From the NCBI GenBank assembly GCA_019448385.1, contig JAGTXO010000004.1:744001-808000 (forward strand): 64,000 bases of DNA, written 5' to 3'. This document shows positions 27,548 through 36,842 of the stretch, piece after piece (the stretch's first letter is position 1; each line of letters starts with the position of its first letter). The notes beneath the pieces were generated by a model. That model made no database searches. It was not told the origin of the DNA and saw only the letters and a list, made by a program, of their open reading frames with translations. The position numbers and the translations under genes are program-made. The stretch comes from Diacronema lutheri. Lineage: Eukaryota > Haptophyta > Pavlovophyceae > Pavlovales > Pavlovaceae.

Positions 27548-28944
27548 CGCCTTCGATCGGTGGTCAGCGCCGGGGGCGGTGAACGTGAAACTTGTGATGC
27601 GGGAGAGCGCAGCGTTAAACTTGGCCGCTAAGTTTTGGCGGTCGGGGAAAAGAGCGAATTGTGGGCAGCGTTCTCCGTTCACCGAGTAGGGCGCTGACCC
27701 TGACGAGTAACGATCATTGTGCCACGCAAAAACGGGCGCGGCGCGAACGCGTGAACATGTTTTAATGTTACTTTCTTGGTGGGGCTCGCAATGTCGCCTG
27801 CGTTGCCGTCGCTCGCGCTGAGACCATCGCCTGCAAATTGCAATCGGTGGCCCTCACGCCGCGGCGGTCGATGTAAATCTTTGTGCGACCCAACGTCTAT
27901 CTCCGTAGCAATCTGAATTATGATCGATCATCGATATCCGCAACGTTTAAAATTCGTGAGCTCTCAGATTCGTGGCCGTGCTCCGTGCACCGAGCGAAAA
28001 AAGGAGAGCATACTCGTCGTCCACGGTCTATGATTTACCGAACATGAGGCGCGCCGCGAGCATGCTGCGCAGCATGGGCACCGCGATGCAGCGCCGCAAG
28101 CCGCCGATCTGCAAAGCTCGAGCAAAGAGCGCGCGCTTGCCGCGCGCAGCCGCGGCAGCTGACGGCGATGGTGGCGACGACGGCGACGGCGACAGCGACA
28201 GCGACGACGATGGCGACGAGAGCGACGGCGACGGCGACAACTCCAGCAGGCAACAGTTACGGGCACGGATGTAGAATACTAAGGCGCTTCCAGGCGAGTC
28301 AGCAAGGGGGGGACGTGCACGGGGCCGAGGCGTGATGACCGACGAACTGAAAGCGATGAGAATGGTTCTGGCGGCCGCGACGCGGAGCTGCGGGTTCGGA
28401 GCTGTGGGTTGAGTGGTCGGCGATCCCATTTCGCGGCTGGCGCCCGAGGAACATGGGACGTCCGCATGGATCATCCGCCGTCCCAATGAGTTCCGTCACT
28501 CATTGAGTGGTGCTATTGGACGGAGTGCAGCACCGTCGACGGCGCGCTCACATCCGCCGACGAATCTGCCATCATCCACAATGGCGAGCATGCAAGGGCC
28601 CGCGCTCGCGCGCGCTCGCACGCGGCCACACGATCGCACGCGCGCGCGGATGTGACCAAGCCGACTTCACCCCGGCATCCTTTCGGACAGCGAACGGCGG
28701 ACGGCATCCGGCGCTGGCGCGAGCGCACACAGGCTCGCGCTGCGCGCTGCTCGTCGCGGGCGAGGCCGACGCGATGACGCCCCCGCTGGCCGACCGCCCC
28801 CGCCCCACGCTCTGTCCAAACGGGGTTGGGGGGGGGGAGGGGGAGGGAAGGGGAGGGAGCAGCAGCGTGTCGGGCGATAACACCGCAGGCGAGCGCCAAT
28901 CCGAGAGTCCACGAGTCGCGAGGGTGAGCAAGGCCCGACAGTCG
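27548..28944. other. intergenic with AT-rich island and low-complexity
   Basis: Upstream of the left nucleoside hydrolase copy and downstream of the kinesin gene. 27700-27970 is the most AT-rich stretch I noticed in the window, with an ATGATCGATCATCGATATC string near 27918-27936. 28160-28250 is a GGCGAC/GACGAC microsatellite. 28276-28335 is a degenerate copy of the dispersed repeat listed separately. 28822-28859 is G-rich. No gene I can support; a frame across 27972-28274 has no ATG and is mostly microsatellite. Confidence 0.5.
28276..28335 (+). repeat. dispersed TACTAAC-containing repeat, copy 1 (degenerate)
   Basis: Begins ATACTAAGGCGCTTCCAGG and ends GGGGCCGAGGCGTGA, alignable by eye with the better preserved copies at 32424-32550 (inverted) and 41717-41858. 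Only about the first 60 bp are recognisable. Confidence 0.55.
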
Positions 28945-31900
28945 TCACGCAGCGCGCGGCTCGCTCTCGTCCGGCGCCGCGCGCGCGGCCATCCCCGAGC
29001 GCTTCTGCACGAGCTCGGCCGAGCGCTCGCGCAGCTTGCGCGCGCCGTCCGAGCCGCCGAGCCCGCGCGCCTCGAGCGCGGCGACGCTCGCCTCGCAGCG
29101 CGCAAGCGCGTCGTCGATCGCGCCGAGCGCCTCGGCGAGCGAGCCGACGCGCAGCGACGCCGAATTCGTCACGAGCGAGCACCGCTCGCCAAAGCTGAGG
29201 GAGTGGTAGGTCTGCTCGGCGTGCGCGTCGCAGAGCGGCGCGGTCACGACGCACGTCGTCCGGCTCGAGCCCCCGAGTGACGCGCGTAGGAGGAGCGTGA
29301 GCGCCGACTCGCGGTACGGCACGTGCGACCGCTCGCCGAGCAGCGCGCTCACCACCTTGCCCAGGCAGAGCAGCGACGAGTTGATCGCGACCGCCTCCTT
29401 CTGCGAGACGCCGTGCGCGCCGCTCAGCTTGAGCTGCTCTGAGCCCGCAAGGTCGACAACGTGCAGGTGCGAGCGCGTGAGCGTGCGCGCGTGCGCGTTG
29501 GTGCGTGTCACGTGCAGCATGAGGAGCGTGTGCGCGCGCGACGAGCGCTCGTTCATGTTGGTGGCGCGGTACCGCTTGCGCGACTCGCCGAGCGCGAGGA
29601 GGCGCAAGAGTTCCGAGAGCGAGGCGCACACGCGCTCGTCGGCGCCGACGAGCTGCACACCGCCGTCGGCGTCGTCGCCGGCGCGCAGCACGACGCGCCG
29701 GTCGCCGAGCAGGTCGTACACGCGGTCCGCGTACACCTGCGCGCGCGCGGCGCGCACGTGAAGCAGTTGGGCGCGGAGGTCGGGCGCGCGCGCGCAGGCG
29801 AGCGAAGCGGGCGGCGCGGCGCCGTTGGTCGAGCGCACGCTCGCGCGCAACGCACGCAGGGGCGGCGCGATGCAGCCGGGCCAATTCCGAGCGGTGCGCG
29901 CGCGACGCGCCTGCACGTATTGCACGGCGACGGACGTGCGCACGCCGCGCACGGTCGGCGCGGTCGCTTCGGCCAGCAGCTCCGCGCACGCGCGCAGCGC
30001 GATGCCCCACTCGTCAGGCGGCGCGAAGGAACGGCCCGTGCGCGCGCGCTCGGCGACGACCTCCGCGGCGCGGTCGAGCGCTCCCATCTCGAGCACGCCT
30101 GCCGGGCCAAACGCCGTGTGCGTCTTGCCCGAGCCCGTCTGCCCGTAGAGCAGCAGGCACGCGTTCAAGCCGTTGAGCGCCGCCGCGACCGCAACGCGCG
30201 CCGTGCTCTCGTACACCGCGGCCTGCGTCTCGGCGCCGTCGAAGACGCGCGAGAACTCGAATGGGCGGAGACCTACACCCGGGTAGAACATGAGCACGCG
30301 CGACGGTGGCTGCACGAGCAGCACGCGCGCGCCCGCGCCGCGCGAGGCGCGCGCGCCGCTAGCGCCGTCCGCGCCGGCGCTGTCCGCCGCCACGGTGTCT
30401 CGCGCACCCTCCGCGGCGGCCCCGTCCTCGGCGCCAGCGCCGGCGGCCGCCATGCCGCCGCCACCAGCCGCCCCGTCCGCCCCGCCCGCAGCCGGCACGC
30501 CCTCGCCGAGCGGCTCGGGCGCGCCACCGGCGCCATCCACGCCGTCGAGCTCGTGCGGCGCGCCGCCCGCCGCGCGCGCGCGCGCGCGCAGCTCGGCGGC
30601 CGTCGCGGACGCGGCGCACAGGTCGAGCGCACGCGCCTCGGCGAGCGCGGCGACGACGTCGGGCGGCAGCTGCGCGCCGGGCGCGAGCAGGCCCGCCTCG
30701 CGCAGGCGCTCGATCGAGAGTTGCGCGTTGTCGGCCGTGAGCAGCTCGCCTTTGGCGCGCAGCCGGAGCCGCTGGTGAAGGGGCAGCAGTAGCTTGGCGT
30801 CCACGTCGCGCGGGCCGGGCTTGAGCCGCACGGCGACGTCAATCTTGAAACGCGCGACCACGCCCGCGTGCGCGCCTGGTTCGTCGCCCGCCGCGCGCGC
30901 CGCGGCGGCGCGCCACGCGTTTCGCGCCGGGTACAGCGCCTCCCACCAGACGCGCGCCCACCGCCCGCCACCGCTCGCCGCCGCCGCAAGGACGCGCGCC
31001 TCGGCGCTCGGCGGCGCGACGAGCGGCGGGCAGTAGAGCTGCGCGCCGCGCGCGAGCGCCACGCACATCACGTGCCACACCGACTCCTGCGCGCGCCACG
31101 CGCGCCACGCGCGGTTCAACGCGCCGAGCGCTCCGAATGAACGCCACTCGACGTGCGAGAGCGCCACCCCCGGGTACACGAGCAAGGCGGAGAGCACGTC
31201 GCCGTCGATGGCGCGGATCGGCGCGCACTCGTCGCGCGGCGGCGCGCCCGCGCGCGCCACCGCCTCGACGGGCTCGTCCGCCCGCCGCGCCGGCGCGCGC
31301 GCGTCTGCGTCGCGCGCGGGCGCAGCCGGGCGCGCGCCGCGCGCGCCGTCGAGCGACACGAGCTCGCTCAGCGTGCCGTCAACGCTGATGACAAAGGCGG
31401 TGGCCGAGCGGGGCGCGCTGCCGCCGGCAGGCGCGGAGGCGGACGAACGCACCAAGCCGCGCGCCGCCGGCGTCGCGCGAGCGCGCGACGGTTCGAGCCG
31501 CCGCGCGAGGCGCGCTGGCAGGCCGCGCCGGCCGCGGGCTGCCGCGTCGCCCGCAAGCGCGGCGTCGATCGAGAAGGCGGTAGCGGCGTCGAACGCGGCG
31601 AGTGACGCGTGCGGCACGGCAGCGCGCGCCGCCTCCGGCACGCGCGCTGCAGACGAGCCGTCGGCCTGTGCGCGCTTGCAGCGGCGCGCGTGCACCCAGT
31701 CCGACACGAGCCGGCGCTGCTGCTTGGCCGTCGTGGGCAGCTCGACGTTGAGCTCGCGGCAGATGGCTCGCGCGACACAGCGGAGCGCAGGCGCGGGAAT
31801 GCGGTCAGCGCACGTCGAGATGAGCGGATCGAGCAGCTCGAAGAGCTCGTCGGTGTGCATACGCTCCGCGTCCGCGAGCGCGAGGACGAGCGCCGAGCCG

Positions 31901-32259
31901 GCCGGCACGTTGGCCTCGCAGTTCTCCTGCCCGACGCCGCCGTCGCGCAGGATCGCGCGCGCCTCGCCGAGCATGGAGGTCGGGTCGGCGAGCCACTCGC
32001 GCACGATCGCGCGACGCTGGAACGCGGCGAGCGCGCGCGAGTAGGCGGAGCCCGGACCGGCCGGCGGGTCGAAGCGGCCGATTGCGTCAACCGCCATCGC
32101 GAGCTCGTCGTCGTTCAGCCGCGCAACGCCGAGCGCTTCGAGCCGCGCGGCAAAGCGGACGATGAGGTCAGCGGCGCGCGGGCTGCTCGGCTCCCACCCG
32201 CGCCGCACCTCCGCGTGCGCGACGCACAGGTCAAAGTCGACGTCCGCGTCACTGCGCAT
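28945..32259 (-). CDS. F-box and kinesin motor fusion protein
   Basis: Exons 32259-29917 and 29736-28945 give 1044 aa. The 180-bp intron (donor GTGCAGGC, acceptor GCGCAG, phase 0) is stop-free; removing it joins SVAVQY to VYADRVYDLL, the kinesin 'E-x-Y-N-x-x-VYDLL' strand. I start at the ATG at 32257-32259. The N-terminal third is not recognised. Residues about 360-410 look like an F-box (VLSALLVYPGVALSHVEWRS, ALNRAWRAWRAQESVWHVMC). The motor starts near residue 465 (FKIDVAVRLKPG, then LLLPLHQRLRL) with P-loop LLYGQTGSGKTHT near residue 703, switch I NERSSRAHT, switch II HVVDLAGSEQ, then SLLCLGKVVSAL and VPYRESALTLLL. It ends shortly after the motor, so the neck and tail are minimal. Probably a microtubule motor coupled to ubiquitination or a structural F-box partner (inference). 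Confidence 0.78.
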   Translation of the reverse strand: MRSDADVDFDLCVAHAEVRRGWEPSSPRAADLIVRFAARLEALGVARLNDDELAMAVDAIGRFDPPAGPGSAYSRALAAFQRRAIVREWLADPTSMLGEARAILRDGGVGQENCEANVPAGSALVLALADAERMHTDELFELLDPLISTCADRIPAPALRCVARAICRELNVELPTTAKQQRRLVSDWVHARRCKRAQADGSSAARVPEAARAAVPHASLAAFDAATAFSIDAALAGDAAARGRRGLPARLARRLEPSRARATPAARGLVRSSASAPAGGSAPRSATAFVISVDGTLSELVSLDGARGARPAAPARDADARAPARRADEPVEAVARAGAPPRDECAPIRAIDGDVLSALLVYPGVALSHVEWRSFGALGALNRAWRAWRAQESVWHVMCVALARGAQLYCPPLVAPPSAEARVLAAAASGGGRWARVWWEALYPARNAWRAAAARAAGDEPGAHAGVVARFKIDVAVRLKPGPRDVDAKLLLPLHQRLRLRAKGELLTADNAQLSIERLREAGLLAPGAQLPPDVVAALAEARALDLCAASATAAELRARARAAGGAPHELDGVDGAGGAPEPLGEGVPAAGGADGAAGGGGMAAAGAGAEDGAAAEGARDTVAADSAGADGASGARASRGAGARVLLVQPPSRVLMFYPGVGLRPFEFSRVFDGAETQAAVYESTARVAVAAALNGLNACLLLYGQTGSGKTHTAFGPAGVLEMGALDRAAEVVAERARTGRSFAPPDEWGIALRACAELLAEATAPTVRGVRTSVAVQYVQARRARTARNWPGCIAPPLRALRASVRSTNGAAPPASLACARAPDLRAQLLHVRAARAQVYADRVYDLLGDRRVVLRAGDDADGGVQLVGADERVCASLSELLRLLALGESRKRYRATNMNERSSRAHTLLMLHVTRTNAHARTLTRSHLHVVDLAGSEQLKLSGAHGVSQKEAVAINSSLLCLGKVVSALLGERSHVPYRESALTLLLRASLGGSSRTTCVVTAPLCDAHAEQTYHSLSFGERCSLVTNSASLRVGSLAEALGAIDDALARCEASVAALEARGLGGSDGARKLRERSAELVQKRSGMAARAAPDESEPRAA

Positions 32260-32300
32260 GGCCTCCTGCCAGGCGTTTGAACGCAGCTCCGAGTTTGAAC

Positions 32301-32412
32301 ACTTTCGGCGCAAAAAACGTGGCGCGCGCACTTTTCGGCGCACGATGGCGTCTGCGCCGAAAAGTGCGGGCTTTGCGCACTTTTCGGCGCATGGTGCGCA
32401 CTTTTCGGCGCA
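32301..32412. promoter_or_regulatory. cluster of four 16-bp motifs upstream of the kinesin start
   Basis: Exact copies of TGCGCCGAAAAGTGCG or its complement at 32327-32342, 32353-32368, 32376-32391 and 32397-32412, plus a partial at 32301-32312, all 42-153 bp upstream of the kinesin ATG. The same 16-mer occurs three times ahead of the HAD gene near 36.7 kb and I saw it nowhere else in the window. The core GCGCCGAAAA loosely resembles an E2F site (GCGSSAAA) with one extra base (inference). Confidence 0.6.
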
Positions 32413-32423
32413 TGGTGCGTATT

Positions 32424-32550
32424 GCCGTTCCCGCTGCCGGCGTGCACAGGGTCGACGCCCTGATTTCGGCCTGATGTTGCGTGCGCCCTTTTGCTCGCTC
32501 CTTCCGTCACGCCTCGGCGTGCGCGACCCGCCTGTAAGCGTCGTTAGTAT
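32424..32550 (-). repeat. dispersed TACTAAC-containing repeat, copy 2
   Basis: Reads, on the minus strand, from ATACTAACGACGCTTACAGG to GCAGCGGGAACGGC and aligns along its whole length with 41717-41858. It lacks a short internal stretch (about 15 bp) after GCGGGTC. Sits just upstream of the 16-bp motif cluster of the kinesin gene. Confidence 0.8.
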
Positions 32551-32646
32551 TTTACGCCGCACGATGCGATGGTCTACAATTCGGCGCTCAGCGACTGTCG
32601 TGCGATCTAGCAATCGTGTGTGTACGATCCAGCTCGCCCATGGCAC

Positions 32647-33227
32647 GCTGCATCATACCGCCGCTTGCTTACGAGCGCCCCTGACATGACCCTTAAATGC
32701 CCCGGCGCTGAGCCTGGACAGGGCAAGTGCGCATGTTGTGCCCCTGCTGCATGCAGTTGTGCCCCTGCTGCTTGCAGACTGTGCACGCCTGAAGCTGTCG
32801 GCTCGACGCCCCGCCATGACCAGCACCAAGGCCACCAGCTCGGTGTGGGTCGCTGCTCTTTGTCCTTCTGCGCGCAGGGAGCGAAGTCGCTGTCGTCGCC
32901 GGCCGAGACATCCAAAACTTCTGGCATACTTTCGGCCACCACCTGGCGGGAGGTCACGCCAAGAACCATCCAAGTTGTTGAGGGCAAAGCAATGCGCACA
33001 AAAGAGCTCTCCCTCCTCGTCGCCCTGCCGTACGTCTGGGCACCTGAACGCTGTGTGGATGTGGCACTTGCACACGGCGCACCTGCGGAAAGACTGCCAA
33101 CTGATGCACATCTTCTCCTTGTCCTCGTCGCTCAGCGTCGCAATGCGGCCAGAAAAACACGACCACTGGGCGCCAATGGACGGCTCGCTTCGATCCGATG
33201 TGGATGGGCTCTGGTTGAACCCGTCGA
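32647..33227 (-). pseudogene. decayed zinc-binding coding pieces, possibly a DNA-transposase C-terminus
   Basis: Minus-strand fragments in more than one frame. One has FRRCAVCKCHIHTAFRCPD followed by GELFCAHCFALNNL, a C-x2-C...C...C-x2-CF cysteine-rich cluster like the tail of PiggyBac-type transposases. The other has CTVCKQQGHN and QQGHNMRTCP, a zinc-knuckle ending (GHNxRTCP) seen at the C-terminus of many protist transposases. There is no catalytic domain and no element ends were found, so assignment is tentative; it may instead be the broken 3' part of the adjoining chromodomain locus. 32260-32646 holds only the repeats listed separately. Confidence 0.35.
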
Positions 33228-35305
33228 TCAAAACAGGCGTGCTTGAGCGCGCGACGAAGCCAGCGTTTTCGTTTGCAAAGCGATGCGGCGGGATTGCAGC
33301 AGGCAACCAGAGGCCACGTGCTGCAGGTTGCGGATCTGCACGAGGAAGTAGCGCGTCGTGTGCCGGTTGTAGTTCCACGTGGGCGTGCACCCGTAGTCGA
33401 TGCTGTGGAGGACCATGTCGGGCAGGTAGTCGTTGAGCGCGGCGGGGCAGTTGGCGCGCGCGCCCGCCACGTCGCCACGCAGCAGCCGCTCGCACAGCTC
33501 GCGCACGCGCGCGTTTCGCTGCATCTCGGGCAGCGCGAAGAGCGCCTCGTCGCGCTCGACTGCCGCGCGGACAACGTCGCGGAGCAGCCCGTTTACGACG
33601 CGCGATGGGTGCATCAGGCACGCGGTGGACACCTGCGTCGCCTCCTCATTGAGGATCTGCGCGAGGCCCACCGCGCAGACGGGCTGGTCGCCCTCGGCTA
33701 TCTCGCCGACGGCGCGCGCCGTCGCCGCCTTGGTCTGCGCGGCGGCTTGCTCGGCGGGGGGGGGGGGGGGGGGGGGGGGTTGGGGGGGGGGCTGCACCGT
33801 ACGTGCTCTCGTCCTTGTGCCAGCCGATCGCCGAGAAGATCGCGCGAACGGTTCCCCTGTCCATCGTGGTCGACGTGTGCACGCTGGTCGACGGGCCGCC
33901 CGACGCCGCGCCGGCGGCCTGCGCGCTCGCCACCGCAGCCTCGTCGCGCACCACCTTGTTGATGACGCGGTACGCCTGTGTCGTGAGCCTGTGCACGGCC
34001 GCCGCGATGCGCCGCTGCTCCTTCCGCGCACCGGGCTGCGCCGTCACCGCCTGCGGCCCCGCGTTGAGCGTCGAGCGCTTGACCACGAAGCCCGGGAGCA
34101 CGCTGCCGCGCGTGCGCGCCGTCGTGCCGCCGGCGGCGCGCGCGCTCGGCGCAGCGGGCTCGTCCACGCGCGCGCTCTCGACGCCGCGCGCGCGGGGAAC
34201 GCTCGGCGCGAGCGCGCCCGCGGCGTCGCGCGCGCGTGCGGCGGCACCCGCCGCGGCGCGCTTGCCCGCGGCGCCCGAGACGCCGTGCGCACGAAGCGGC
34301 GCCGACGCCAATGCCGACGCCGCGCCCGCGCCGCCGCTGCCGCTGCCCGATCCGCCCGCGCGCCGCTTCTGCTCGTCGCGCGTCTTGCGGAACTGGGCGA
34401 CGAGGTCGCTGCCCACGTTGGCCTCAGGCTCCCACGTGTCGGCGCTCTCGTCGTAGCCCAGCCACCTGATCCGGAACTAAAAGCTCGCCGATGACCGCCC
34501 CGACCTCGTGCGTGCGCGCCTCCTCGTCGACGCTCGCGCCCGCCGCGCTCGCGCCCGTGTCCGGCCAGCCAGCGACCGTGCCGCCCAGCCTCTCGGCGAC
34601 CGCGCGCAGCTGCCGCTCGCGCTGGACGGCCGCGGCGCCTCGCGCGACCAGCGCGGGCAGCATGCCCGCGCCGCCCGCGAGGCCGTGCGCGCCGACGCCG
34701 GCGGTCATCAGCGCGTCGAGGCACGCGAACGTTGCGAGCGCACGCGCGCCATCGTCGCCGCCGCGCGGCTGCGAGCGCACGACGGGCGATGGCTGCGGCT
34801 CCCCCTCGGCCGCGAGCAGCGGCCAGATCGCATTGGCCAGCGCGACGGCATGCGCGCCGACCGCGACGGCCACGTCCGCGTCGAGCGGCGCAAAGTCGTA
34901 GCGCACGAGCGCGGCGGGGCGCGAGTCGTCCGTCGGCCGGTCGGCGACGAGCAGCCCGACCGGGCGCGGCGGCTCGCCGGACGGCGCGGCGACGGGCACC
35001 CAGGGGAGCATGACGAGCAGGCGCGGCGTGCCGCCGAGCAGCGCGCGCGCGGCATCCGCCCCGTCGGCTCTGCCGCGCGCGGCCGAGGCGAGCAGCTCGG
35101 CCGCGCGCGTCGGACGTTGGCGGAACAACCGAGCGGCCTCGGGCGATCCACTTGAGCGGCTAGGTCCAACGCCTCGAGGTGCACGTACAGCTCTTCCCAC
35201 CCGAGTGTCTCCCAGATGGCGCCCGCGGTGAGGCGCACGAGGCGCGATACCTGCGCGCAGCGTGCAGCGCACCAGGCCGCGGGCGCGTGAGCGTTTTAGC
35301 CGCAT
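33228..35305 (-). CDS. chromodomain locus, gene structure unresolved
   Basis: Several minus-strand frames read as protein and together contain a chromodomain: HEVGAVIGELL followed by FRIRWLGYDESADTWEPEAN and VGSDLVAQFRK (about 34400-34520). The halves lie in different frames; a CTTTTAG acceptor-like string or a one-base difference could connect them. Upstream (34530-35305) are an unrecognised segment (GTPRLLVMLPWVPVAAPSG, LATFACLDALMTAGVG) and a likely exon with AIWETLGWEELYVHLEALDL; the first ATG is at 35303-35305. Downstream are KEQRRIAAAVHRLTTQAYRV, FSAIGWHKDESTYG, a poly-G run coding for proline, then LMHPSRVVNGLLRDVVRAAV and ALNDYLPDMVLHSIDYGC. Chromodomains bind methylated histone tails. 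I cannot give a reliable exon chain; the coordinates mark the region with coding character. Confidence 0.4.
33756..33791. repeat. poly-G double run (24 and 10 G) inside the chromodomain locus
   Basis: 24 G, TT, then 10 G. Coding frames change across it, so its length is either misassembled or it lies in an intron; on the minus strand it would encode polyproline. Confidence 0.75.
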
Positions 35306-35705
35306 GGCGGCGCGTGTGGCGGCGCACGCAACGGCGGCGGGGGCGACAGCGGCAGCAGCCGCGCCGCGCGCACCTCTCTGGGCAAGAGCCGCCAATCGCG
35401 CTCGCGCGCTCGCGCGGTCGCGCGCGGCGCGCGGCGTGTTGCGCTGGGCAGAGCAAGCTAAGCTGCGCCCAGCCCACCGCGCAGACCATCAGCGCACCCA
35501 CCGCGTGCCGCGCGCGCGAGGGCGCGGAGCAAGAGGCACAAAAGGTTAGCTGTGTCGAGCCGCCGTGCGCTGCAGGCATGTGCGTGCGCGCGGCGCGGCG
35601 GGGAGCGCGCGGCACGCTGCGCGCTGCGCAAAGAGGAAGCACGCTAAGCTGCGCTCAGCCCAGCACGCAAAGACGTGTCAAACAGTCGCATCGCTGCCTC
35701 GCGTG

Positions 35706-35930
35706 ATGGTCGACGACGCCGACGAGGCCTATGCCGAGCTCGAGGCGCTCACCGCCATCATGGGCGACGACATGGTGGTGGAGCGCGACGTGGCGGCGGG
35801 CAGCGCGTCGACGCGGCGTTTCGCGCTGCTGATCGCGCCCGAGTGCGTGGACTCCGATCAGCTCGTCGGAACTGTCGTGCTCGACGTTTGCAAGCCGCCC
35901 GGATGCGAGCTGCTCAGCCTGCCCACCTAG
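35706..35930 (+). CDS. short RWD-domain-like ORF, possibly truncated
   Basis: 74 aa from the ATG at 35706. The start DEAYAELEALTAIMGDDMVV resembles the first helix of RWD domains (GCN2, IMPACT, RWDD proteins), followed by a strand-rich part (RRFALLIAPEC, LVGTVVLDVCKPPG). It then stops where RWD domains normally continue with a YP-x-x-P motif, so it is either a fragment or a first exon whose 3' partner I could not find. The 400 bp upstream (35306-35705), shared with the divergent chromodomain locus, hold repeated AGCTAAGCTGCGCCCAGC-like strings (35456-35473, 35644-35661) and nothing else recognised. Confidence 0.35.
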   Translation: MVDDADEAYAELEALTAIMGDDMVVERDVAAGSASTRRFALLIAPECVDSDQLVGTVVLDVCKPPGCELLSLPT

Positions 35931-36842
35931 TACACGTGTTCCGCGCTGTCGAGGAGGACCGTGCAGTGGTGAGCCATCCTTCCCGCGAGCTCTCGCGTGC
36001 CCTGCACCCTCTTGACCACGTCGGGCGGCACGCCTGGCATGAGCTGGTCTCGCTCCTGCGCGTAGCTTAGAGCGCTTAGCTGCTGCTTATTTATCCACGT
36101 GCACGTGCACGCAGCGATGCGCGGCAAGCGCACGCGCGTTGTGCATGAATGTGTACAGGCGCACAACCTCGTGTCGCACGCGCGCGACTCACACACGCAC
36201 ACCACGCGCGCGCGTGACCTCGTTCACGGCGAGTGCAAACACTCGAGCGACCACGCGCGCACGCGCAGTCGCGCGAGTGCACGTGCGCGCGCACGTGAGG
36301 TAATAGCCGCGTGCGCTGGTGCGAGGGGTCCATGCGCACTGCATCGCCCCTGCATCGCCCGCGCGTGCTCACCCGGCGCGCGCTCGCGCACTTCCCTGGC
36401 GCGCCGCGCCGCGCGAGCCGATACGGCTCGCGGAACGGCTCGCGGCTCGTGCGAACAACAAGCAACATGCGCTGCGAAAGCGTGCAGACAGTGTCCCAGC
36501 CCACGCGTGCACCACAACCCGCCTCGCTCGAAGCCACTGACTTGGCGCGCGCACGCGCGACGCACCGCAAGTAAAGGCGCGCCACACCATCTTCGCGCGC
36601 TTATGCGAATACCCATATGCAAGTTCTGCGCCGAAAAGTGCGAGTCCGGATCCGGACTAACCAAACGTGCGGCAAACACGTTCTGTGCGCCGAAAAGTGC
36701 GCGCGCCACGTTTTTTGCGCCGAAAAGTGCGATTCTCCCAAGTCGGAATCATCCGCCGCGGCCACCAACCATCGTGGAGCCCGCGTCCGCGACGGCGCGC
36801 CTCGTCCGCGGCCTCACCACGGTTGGCGCGCCTCGCGCGCAG
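35931..36842. other. intergenic upstream of the HAD gene
   Basis: About 900 bp. 36090-36330 is rich in CGCGCAC/GTGCACGTG alternating purine-pyrimidine sequence (Z-DNA-prone). 36627-36731 carries the motif cluster listed separately. An open plus-strand frame runs through all of it into the HAD gene but is composed of these repeats and has no protein character. No RNA gene seen. Confidence 0.45.
36627..36731. promoter_or_regulatory. cluster of three 16-bp motifs upstream of the HAD start
   Basis: Exact TGCGCCGAAAAGTGCG at 36627-36642, 36686-36701 and 36716-36731, 112-216 bp before the ATG at 36843. The last two and the bases between them (CGCGCCACGTTTTT) match the kinesin cluster at 32301-32342 for about 42 bp on the opposite strand, so the element was copied as a block. 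Confidence 0.6.

Noticed and set aside
27972-28274. 100-codon Asp/Gly/Ser-rich frame
   Set aside because: No ATG, and the recognisable part is a GAC-type microsatellite.
32260-32646. 129-codon upstream extension of the kinesin frame
   Set aside because: Runs through the motif cluster and the dispersed repeat; no ATG at its start and Cys-Ala-Glu-Lys repeats only mirror the DNA motif.
33228-35305. Retroelement (chromovirus-type) reading of the chromodomain locus
   Set aside because: No reverse transcriptase, integrase, protease or long terminal repeats seen; chromodomain plus a zinc knuckle is not enough.
36099-36842. 248-codon upstream extension of the HAD hydrolase
   Set aside because: Consists of alternating CG/CA repeats and the 16-bp motif cluster; the family match begins at the ATG at 36843.
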